Origin: Tidjanibacter sp.
Lineage (GTDB): Bacteria; Bacteroidota; Bacteroidia; Bacteroidales; Rikenellaceae
Assembly: GCA_017628675.1 (NCBI GenBank)
Contig: JAGBYS010000019.1
Span: 1 to 14,513, forward strand
Direction: 5' to 3'
DNA: 14,513 bases
Under the pieces are notes generated by a model. The model saw nothing but the letters and a program-made list of their open reading frames with translations, was not told the origin of the DNA and did no database searches. This document shows, piece after piece, positions 9,501-14,513 of the stretch. Position numbers and translations under genes: made by a program. The stretch's first letter is position 1; every line of letters starts with the position of its first letter.

Positions 9501-10053
9501 CGCAATTGAGTACACCTATGTTTCCGCTCCCCAGGAGCAGACCATCTCGTGGGGCCACGCAGCCTTCGACGACATCTGGGTAAACGGTTGCGCAAGCGAC
9601 ACCGGCAATATCGATGCAGCTTTCGTTACTACCAAGATGACCGCAGGTGGCAACCTCTCGATTGATGCCGACGGCTTCACCTACGACGGTTTGCAGTTCA
9701 TTCTTGGCGGTGGTAAGTTCAAGTTCGGTCAGAACAACAACGCCGCCGGCGAGAAGACCACCCGTGTACAGTTTGGTGGCACCGGCAACACCGGCAAGGC
9801 AGTGATTGTATTTGACGCTCCCGCTGCAGGTACTCTCAAACTTGAGGCTATCAGCTCGGGCGACACCTCGCGTCCTTTGAAGGTTGTTGTTGACGACACC
9901 GAGGTTGCCTCGTTGGACACCCCCGATAAGACTGGTGTACCCCAGATTTTTGAGGTAGATTGCACCACTGCAGTTGCAGGCTCGAAGATCTACATCTACA
10001 GCGGCAATAGCGGTATCAACCTCTTCTCGATCAGCTACACCTACACCAAGTAG
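6556..10053 (+). CDS. Large modular surface lipoprotein: fibronectin-like domains, parallel beta-helix (DUF4957/DUF5123-like), three C-terminal modules
   Basis: A 1165-residue lipoprotein with signal MKKFIKNIALFASMAVAMTG and Cys21; the following ANDPAE is acidic, which fits surface display. By eye the order is: fibronectin type III-like domain at about 38-148 (APTNLEAEI...VKLTWDA...YYTVEV); a second at about 150-240 (FKLTVTERTVNSITIAW); a beta-helix region at about 250-575 with recurring turns such as FELVNCEIYGYTKG, LLIDGCYVHDV, IVVKNSTFYACARTF and VEVKNCTFNF, closing in AAKQAGDPRW, typical of DUF5123-type proteins; module 1 at about 597-728; a third fibronectin-like domain at about 742-832; module 2 at about 839-989; module 3 at about 996-1165. 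It occupies the place of a surface glycan-binding protein, third in a susC-susD operon. The helix resembles the pectate lyase fold, so pectin binding or lyase activity is possible; I cannot identify a catalytic Arg/Lys with calcium-binding Asp residues. Domain boundaries are approximate and the function is inferred. Confidence 0.85.
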   Translation: MKKFIKNIALFASMAVAMTGCANDPAEVVDNISLNRCLAPTNLEAEIVASVGTDVKLTWDAMQGTDYYTVEVFESTETGIDQESGEEVALAPNYDAVEPAKVETNITEIPHIVSGLEVDKSYFVRIKGHAENIEDSKWTYLEEAFATSAVRSSFKLTVTERTVNSITIAWNEGEDAADLTTLRATPVSDSSKKSVDVALTAEMIAARTATAGELDACTDYKLTLIYGKACNRGSITAFTRPSSEGFNTVSSVDAIVNAITGTIGDVKLKLTYNDGMPYDLPSVATIGCNLWLVGEPTTDGKKPIVTGLDIQPSGVVTTIHLEDLVLDGAVYTVEGAESKGHILTAKAAMDAFELVNCEIYGYTKGLYYNNVAGADCGSLLIDGCYVHDVNPYGSVGGDFIDVRNGVHPSIVVKNSTFYACARTFLRVSDSADSGLVEVKNCTFNFVTTTKTSSNTAGIFGVRTKTTPESILCTKNVFLNEYSDGETPGAEFVRLVRNSSDSNAPVCSGNYFYNVGAGWFVSAATTVAGAAFDEAAALAEGGALLEADPCQSSGAGKLYLNNTSDIAAKQAGDPRWWNAAIPEPPVRATELEVVAEPYTWDFTAKAIYDGEVLSKTTIIGNARIYASAEAPSEILLGEGIYFAEAGMVDTAGEPLYGAVGILTSGYGAVVVTAEGANGVEGVQVLAGGDRYTLLADGEPHKVLLGDLKGENNIYVMAAGGVTLKSVEWTQDLTPDAVAAALKAPAVSFDNRKVDEGTAMAVTASWAAIENADHYEITWRGAKTEQTETSFVIPAEEVAALGVGEYELKVVAIPVATSSKYLPSEAGTATLQINKVVVGGEVTLSWNFSDTIWETEVFDWLAPLGSDGSTDMDVTVDGLRVVAGGKNIRGYLNEDVGNYLQPNGGGSITQRCFSFTAPANGTLRVKVSCTGTEDLTRVVKVQVGEEGAVMEQPGGHATPTWVEYDIEAAGQTVYIYPSGGLRFYAIEYTYVSAPQEQTISWGHAAFDDIWVNGCASDTGNIDAAFVTTKMTAGGNLSIDADGFTYDGLQFILGGGKFKFGQNNNAAGEKTTRVQFGGTGNTGKAVIVFDAPAAGTLKLEAISSGDTSRPLKVVVDDTEVASLDTPDKTGVPQIFEVDCTTAVAGSKIYIYSGNSGINLFSISYTYTK

Positions 10054-10081
10054 GCTACCCTGCTTGAGAAACATTATTCCC

Positions 10082-10121
10082 CCCGAGGGCTGCTCCGAAG
10101 AGCGGCCCTCGGGTTGTTTTT
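10082..10121 (+). terminator. Strong rho-independent terminator of the susC-susD-lipoprotein operon
   Basis: CCCGAGGGCTGCTC (10082-10095) pairs with GAGCGGCCCTCGGG (10100-10113) over all 14 positions, one of them a G-T wobble, around a CGAA loop. TTGTTTTT follows directly (10114-10121). It begins 28 nt after the lipoprotein stop codon. It separates the transport operon from uxaCBA. Confidence 0.95.
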
Positions 10122-10180
10122 GGGGGCGCATCTTTAGAATAAAGATGATTGTGAGGAAAAAAAGTGACAATATGTGAGTT

Positions 10181-10215
10181 TTTCTATGGAAAGCCAACAT
10201 TTTTTTGTAATTTTA
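10181..10215 (+). promoter_or_regulatory. Weak candidate promoter for uxaCBA
   Basis: The 146 nt between the terminator and uxaC are AT-rich, unlike the genes around them, and must hold the uxaC promoter if the terminator is efficient. The best -7 match is TAATTTTA at 10208-10215 (one base off TAnnTTTG). The only -33 candidate is a poor TTTC at 10181-10184, with spacing somewhat long at 23 nt. Transcription would start near 10220, giving a leader of about 48 nt. The sequence GTAATTTT at 10207-10214 also occurs in the susC promoter (1330-1337), where it forms one arm of a palindrome. Confidence 0.35.
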
Positions 10216-10267
10216 TGGTGCGAAAATCCAGACATATAAAAACTAACAACATAAAAAACCAAAAACT

Positions 10268-11677
10268 ATGAAACAGTTTAACGACGAAAACTTCCTGCTG
10301 CAGACCGAAACGGCCCAGAGGCTCTACCACGAGCACGCAGCCAAGATGCCCATCATCGACTACCACTGCCACCTCATCCCCGAGTATGTAGCCTCCGACC
10401 ACAAGTTCGAGAACCTCTCGAAAATCTGGCTCGAGGGCGACCACTACAAGTGGCGTGCTATGCGCTCCAATGGTATAGATGAGCGTTACTGCACAGGCAA
10501 AGATACCTCCGACTGGGAGAAGTTCGAGAAGTGGGCTGAGACTGTGCCCTACACTATGCGCAACCCCCTCTACCACTGGACCCACCTGGAGCTCAAGACC
10601 GCCTTTGGTGTGGACAAGCTCCTCAACCCCTCGACAGCACGCGAGATCTACGACCACTGCACCGCAATGTTGCAGACCCCCGAGAGGACCGCACGCGGCC
10701 TGATGCTCCACTACAATGTGGAGACCGTCTGCACCACCGACGACCCCGTGGATTCGCTCGAGCACCACATCAAGACCGCAAAGGACAACTTCGGCGTGAA
10801 GATGCTCCCCACCTGGAGGCCCGACAAGGCTATGGCTGTTGATAATCCTGCCAACTTCCGCGCCTACATCGACCGCCTTTCGGAGGTGAGCGGTGTGGAG
10901 ATCAAGTCGTTTGACGATGTTATCGCCGCCCTGCAGGTGCGCCACGACTTCTTCGAGAGCGTAGGCTGTCGTCTGTCGGACCACGGCATCGAGGAGTTCT
11001 ATGCCGAGGACTACACTCACGCCGAGATTGAGCGCCTCTTCCAGAGAGTCTATGGCGGTGAGCAGCTCTCGCCCGAGGAGATTCGCAAGTACAAGACCGC
11101 AATGATGGTTGAGTTTGCCATTATGGATCACCGAAGCGGTTGGACACAGCAGTTCCACTACGGCGCCATTCGCGACAACAACAGCCGTATGTTCCGCCAG
11201 CTCGGCCCCGACACGGGTTTCGACTCCATCGGCGACTTTACGGTGGCAAAAAATATGTCCAAATTCTTCGACCTTCTGGACCGTGAGGACAAACTCACCA
11301 AGACCATCATCTACAACCTCAACCCCCGCGACAACGAGATGATTGCCACAATGCTCGGCAACTTCCAGGACGGAAGGTACGGCCCCGGCAAGATTCAGTT
11401 TGGTAGCGGTTGGTGGTTCCTCGATCAGAAGGACGGTATGGAGAAACAGATGAATGCCCTCTCGCTGCTGGGTCTGTTGAGCCGCTTTGTGGGTATGCTC
11501 ACAGACAGCCGTAGCTTCCTCTCCTACCCCCGTCACGAGTACTTCCGTCGCACCCTCTGCAACCTGCTGGGTAACGATGTGGAGCAGGGTCTGCTGCCCG
11601 CAAGTGAGCTGGAGTTCATCGGCAAGATGGTGGAGGACATCTGCTACAACAACGCAAAGAATTTCTTTAAGTTTTAA
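10268..11677 (+). CDS. uxaC: Uronate isomerase (glucuronate/galacturonate isomerase)
   Basis: UxaC (EC 5.3.1.12) isomerises D-galacturonate to D-tagaturonate, and D-glucuronate to D-fructuronate, in the cytoplasm. The 469 residues are the usual family length and there is no signal peptide. Recognisable segments are DYHCHL (31-36) with the amidohydrolase-superfamily H-x-H metal ligands His33 and His35, VCTTDDPVDSLEHH (154-167), QFHYGAIRDNN (295-305), GWWFLDQKDGMEKQMNALS (381-399) and MLTDSRSFLSYPRHEYFRR (410-428). It is the first gene after a strong terminator, and uxaB follows after 21 nt, so it probably leads its own operon. Expression in response to galacturonate is likely from its role, but no regulator site is certain. 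Confidence 0.97.
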   Translation: MKQFNDENFLLQTETAQRLYHEHAAKMPIIDYHCHLIPEYVASDHKFENLSKIWLEGDHYKWRAMRSNGIDERYCTGKDTSDWEKFEKWAETVPYTMRNPLYHWTHLELKTAFGVDKLLNPSTAREIYDHCTAMLQTPERTARGLMLHYNVETVCTTDDPVDSLEHHIKTAKDNFGVKMLPTWRPDKAMAVDNPANFRAYIDRLSEVSGVEIKSFDDVIAALQVRHDFFESVGCRLSDHGIEEFYAEDYTHAEIERLFQRVYGGEQLSPEEIRKYKTAMMVEFAIMDHRSGWTQQFHYGAIRDNNSRMFRQLGPDTGFDSIGDFTVAKNMSKFFDLLDREDKLTKTIIYNLNPRDNEMIATMLGNFQDGRYGPGKIQFGSGWWFLDQKDGMEKQMNALSLLGLLSRFVGMLTDSRSFLSYPRHEYFRRTLCNLLGNDVEQGLLPASELEFIGKMVEDICYNNAKNFFKF

Positions 11678-11698
11678 CCCCTAAATACAACGACTACT

Positions 11699-13135
11699 AT
11701 GGCTATCAAGGAACTAAATAAACAGAATGTAGAGAAACCCGTTCTTCCCATTAAGATTCTCCAGTTTGGCGAGGGTAACTTCCTGCGCGCATTTGTGGAT
11801 TGGCAGATCGACAAGGCAAACGAGGCCGGCGTGATGAACCACGGCGTGGCCATCGTTCAGCCCATCGACAAGGGTATGGCCGAGATGTTGGAGGGTCAGG
11901 ATTGCCTCTACCACGTCTACCTCGAGGGTGTGAAGGACAAACAGCCCGTCAAAGATATTCGCCTGGTCAAGAGCGTGCAGTGCGCCATCAACCCCTATAC
12001 CGACTACCAGGCCTACGAGCGTATCTTCCTCTCGCCCGAGTTGGAGGCCACCGTATCGAACACCACCGAGGCGGGCATCCGCTACGAGGAGGGCGACGAC
12101 CTGTGGGCACTGCCCCCCAAGAGCTACCCCGCAAAGATGACCGCTCTTCTGTACAAGCGTTTCAAACACTTCGAGGGCGACCCCACCAAGGGCCTCTGCA
12201 TCATCTGCTGTGAGCTCATCGAGAACAACGGCTCGACCCTCAGGGAGTATGTGCTCCGCCACGCCGAGTACAACAGGCTGGGCGAGGATTTCATCGCTTG
12301 GGTGGAGAACCACTGCCACTTCTGCGACACTCTGGTGGACCGCATCGTTCCCGGCTTCCCCCGTGAGAATATCGACGAGATCAAGGAGGAGATTGGCTTC
12401 AACGACAACCTCGTGGTTAAGGCCGAGTTCTACCACCTCTGGGCTATCGGTGGCCCCGGCTACCAGGAGGTGCAGCGCCGTCTACCTCTGGACAAGGCGG
12501 GTCTCCACGTAATCTTTATGCCCACCATCAAGCAGTTCCGCGACAAGAAGGTGCGCATCCTCAATGGCTCGCACACCGGTATGGTACCCATCGGTCTTCA
12601 GATGGGTTGCGAGACCGTTATGGACGCATTCAACACCCCCGACCTGGAGAAGTTCATCAACACAATGGTCGAGGAGGAGGTCATCCCTATGATTGAGGAG
12701 GATCAGGCCGAGCTGAAAGAGTTTGCGGCAGGTATTCTGGAGCGTTTCTACAACCCCTACATCCGCCATATGCTCAAGACCATCTCCCTCAACTCGCTCT
12801 CCAAATGGGAGACCCGCAACTTCCCCACCGTGCTCGATAATTGGAACAAGGCGGGCAAGGTGGCCGAGAAGGAGATGTTCACCTTTGCAGCCCTTCTGAC
12901 CCTCTATAGCGGCACCGTAGCCTTCGAGCCCGACGATACCCCCGAGCACATCGACTTCATCCGCAAGGTGTGGAACAACAACGATATTGACGCCACCGTC
13001 AAGGCAATCGTTGAGAACCGCAACATCTGGACCGTGGACTTCACAGAGGTTGCTCCCTTTGTGGAGAAGGCCGCCGACTATGTGAAGATGATTCTTGCCG
13101 ATGGTATGGCCGCAGCGCTTAAGAAAATGTTGTAA
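11699..13135 (+). CDS. uxaB: Tagaturonate reductase (altronate oxidoreductase)
   Basis: UxaB (EC 1.1.1.58) reduces D-tagaturonate to D-altronate with NADH. It belongs to the mannitol dehydrogenase family of long-chain polyol dehydrogenases. The 478 residues fit the family. QFGEGNFLRAF (22-32) is the N-terminal dinucleotide-binding segment, DTLVDRIVPGFP (210-221) a conserved family segment, and KVRILNGSHTGMVP (284-297) contains the K-x-x-x-L-N-G-x-H motif near the active site. Fructuronate reductase (UxuB) is the main alternative; RILNGSHT with following VP and the uxaC/uxaA neighbours favour UxaB. It sits 21 nt after uxaC and 17 nt before uxaA, with no Shine-Dalgarno site or terminator in either gap, consistent with one transcript. 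Confidence 0.93.
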   Translation: MAIKELNKQNVEKPVLPIKILQFGEGNFLRAFVDWQIDKANEAGVMNHGVAIVQPIDKGMAEMLEGQDCLYHVYLEGVKDKQPVKDIRLVKSVQCAINPYTDYQAYERIFLSPELEATVSNTTEAGIRYEEGDDLWALPPKSYPAKMTALLYKRFKHFEGDPTKGLCIICCELIENNGSTLREYVLRHAEYNRLGEDFIAWVENHCHFCDTLVDRIVPGFPRENIDEIKEEIGFNDNLVVKAEFYHLWAIGGPGYQEVQRRLPLDKAGLHVIFMPTIKQFRDKKVRILNGSHTGMVPIGLQMGCETVMDAFNTPDLEKFINTMVEEEVIPMIEEDQAELKEFAAGILERFYNPYIRHMLKTISLNSLSKWETRNFPTVLDNWNKAGKVAEKEMFTFAALLTLYSGTVAFEPDDTPEHIDFIRKVWNNNDIDATVKAIVENRNIWTVDFTEVAPFVEKAADYVKMILADGMAAALKKML

Positions 13136-13152
13136 TTTGTCGCCAAAAAAGT

Positions 13153-14513
13153 ATGAAAAGATACCTAAAAATAAACGAGGCCGACGATGTGGCTATCGCC
13201 TTGGACGACCTTGCCGAGGGTGAGGTTATCGAGGTGGGTGGCCAGAGCGTCACACTCAGAGAGCCTATCGCCAAGGGTCACAAAGTGGCCCTGAGGGATC
13301 TGGCCGAGGGTGAGGATGTCATCAAGTATGGCTACCCCATAGGTCACGCCACACGCCCCATTCAGAAGGGCGAGTGGATACACTCCCACAACATCAAGAC
13401 CAACCTCTCCGACGAGATTACCTACACCTACACCCCTAAGATTGCCCCCAAGGAGTACCCATCAGACGATAGAATGGTGATGGGCTATGAGAGGAAGAAT
13501 GGGGATATGGGCATCCGCAACGAGTTGTGGATCATCCCCACAGTAGGTTGTGTAAATGGTCAGGCCGAGGCCATTGCCAAGCGTGTGAGGGAGGAGATGG
13601 ACTGCTCCCATCTTGACGATGTGAGGGTCTACAGCCACCCCTACGGCTGCTCGCAACTCGGTGATGACCACCGCAATACACGCCGAGCACTGGCCGCTAT
13701 GGTTCATCATCCCAATGCAGGTGCCATCCTCGTGCTTGGTCTTGGTTGCGAGAACAACCAGGTGAGCGAGTTCCAGAAAGAGATTGGCACTTGGGACCCC
13801 GAGCGTGTGCGATTCATCGTGGCACAGGAGGTTGATGACGAGATTGAGGAGGGCGTGAAGGTGTGTGGCGAGCTTGTGGAGCTCACCCGTGGCGACAAGC
13901 GCACCCCACAACCCCTTGCGAAGCTCAAAATAGGTCTTAAGTGTGGCGGTAGCGACGGCTTCTCGGGCATTACTGCCAACCCTCTTGTGGGCCTCTTCTC
14001 CGACTGGCTCATCTCGCAGGGCGGCACAACGATTCTCACCGAGGTACCCGAGATGTTCGGCGCCGAAACAATCCTTATGGACAGGGCAGAGAGCAGGGAT
14101 ATTTTCGACCAGACCGTATGCCTCATAAACGACTTCAAAGGCTACTTCAAGAGCTACAACCAACCCATCTACGAGAACCCCTCGCCGGGTAACAAGAATG
14201 GCGGTATTACCACCCTTGAGGAGAAGTCGCTCGGCTGTGTGCAGAAGGGCGGCGCGGGCACGGTTGTGGATGTTCTCTCCTACACCGACCCCGTCATTAG
14301 GCGTGGCCTCAATCTGCTGCAAGCACCTGGCAATGACCTTGTTGCCTCATCGGCATTGGCCCTGAGCGGATGTCAGATGGTGCTCTTCACAACTGGCCGA
14401 GGCACCCCCTTTGGTAGTTTTGTTCCCACAATGAAGATTTCGACCAACACCCGACTCTATGAGTTCAAGAAGGGCTGGATTGACTTCAACGCCGGCACTC
14501 TCGTCGAGGATGA
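13153..14513 (+). CDS. uxaA: Altronate dehydratase (3' end beyond window)
   Basis: UxaA (EC 4.2.1.7) dehydrates D-altronate to 2-keto-3-deoxy-D-gluconate. The frame opens at ATG 13153, 17 nt after uxaB, and stays open to the window end, giving 453 codons. Full-length enzymes are about 490-500 residues, so roughly 40 are missing. The N-terminal SAF domain (about 1-85) includes IAKGHKVALRDLAEGE and GEWIHSHN; the UxaA/GarD catalytic part follows, with GIRNELWIIPTVGCVN (120-135), YSHPYGCSQLGDDH (160-173), VLGLGCENNQ (194-203) and LKCGGSDGFSGITANP (262-277). The conserved Cys and His residues in these blocks are probably metal ligands, from general family knowledge. Two-chain versions with separate SAF and catalytic proteins exist elsewhere; here both are in one chain. 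Confidence 0.95.
   Translation, partial: MKRYLKINEADDVAIALDDLAEGEVIEVGGQSVTLREPIAKGHKVALRDLAEGEDVIKYGYPIGHATRPIQKGEWIHSHNIKTNLSDEITYTYTPKIAPKEYPSDDRMVMGYERKNGDMGIRNELWIIPTVGCVNGQAEAIAKRVREEMDCSHLDDVRVYSHPYGCSQLGDDHRNTRRALAAMVHHPNAGAILVLGLGCENNQVSEFQKEIGTWDPERVRFIVAQEVDDEIEEGVKVCGELVELTRGDKRTPQPLAKLKIGLKCGGSDGFSGITANPLVGLFSDWLISQGGTTILTEVPEMFGAETILMDRAESRDIFDQTVCLINDFKGYFKSYNQPIYENPSPGNKNGGITTLEEKSLGCVQKGGAGTVVDVLSYTDPVIRRGLNLLQAPGNDLVASSALALSGCQMVLFTTGRGTPFGSFVPTMKISTNTRLYEFKKGWIDFNAGTLVED

Noticed and set aside
10079..10113. The C-rich and G-rich run as a repeat element (REP-like).
   Set aside because: It is fully explained as the stem of a terminator, and no second copy is visible.
1..14513. 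tRNA, rRNA, CRISPR arrays, insertion sequences or attachment sites.
   Set aside because: The window is almost fully covered by co-directional genes; the longest gap is 214 bp and holds a terminator and a probable promoter. I saw no regular direct repeats, transposase fragments or tRNA-like folds.

Overview
This window looks like chromosomal DNA of a Bacteroidota bacterium, most likely order Bacteroidales. The evidence is a SusC/SusD pair, lipoproteins with type II signal peptides, a Bacteroides-type promoter (TTTG, 19 nt, TAnnTTTG) and A-rich leaders mostly without Shine-Dalgarno sequences. The coding DNA is visibly GC-rich, with many TCG, CTC, GGC and GCC codons. That fits an Alistipes-like (Rikenellaceae) genome better than a Bacteroides one, but the genus is inference. 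Everything points to a pectin polysaccharide utilisation locus (PUL). All genes are on the + strand.

Layout. (1) 1-62 is the last 19 codons of an unidentified gene. (2) 75-1304 encodes a GH105 unsaturated rhamnogalacturonyl hydrolase that appears to be a lipoprotein starting at a CTG codon. (3) A 174-bp gap holds a strong promoter with inverted repeats. (4) 1479-4718 is a SusC-like TonB-dependent transporter, 4733-6511 a SusD-like lipoprotein, and 6556-10053 a 1165-residue lipoprotein with fibronectin-like domains, a parallel beta-helix region and three related C-terminal modules. The set closes with a strong intrinsic terminator at 10082-10121. (5) 10268-11677 is uxaC, 11699-13135 uxaB and 13153 to the window end uxaA (its 3' end is cut off). 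These three form a tight operon for galacturonate catabolism.

How it fits together (inference from family knowledge): the surface lipoproteins and the SusCD complex capture and import pectic oligosaccharides. GH105 removes the unsaturated uronic acid left by pectin or rhamnogalacturonan lyases. UxaC, UxaB and UxaA convert D-galacturonate through tagaturonate and altronate to 2-keto-3-deoxygluconate (KDG). Backbone lyases, KduI/KduD, KDG kinase and KDPG aldolase are not in the window.

The most unusual signal is not a gene. The tetranucleotide CATG occurs only once in 14.5 kb by my reading, at the susC start codon, and about a hundred Met codons are almost never preceded by C. This suggests strong selection against CATG, as expected from a restriction or methylation system. 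Other points for follow-up are the CTG start of GH105, the palindromes inside the susC promoter, and the modular beta-helix lipoprotein.
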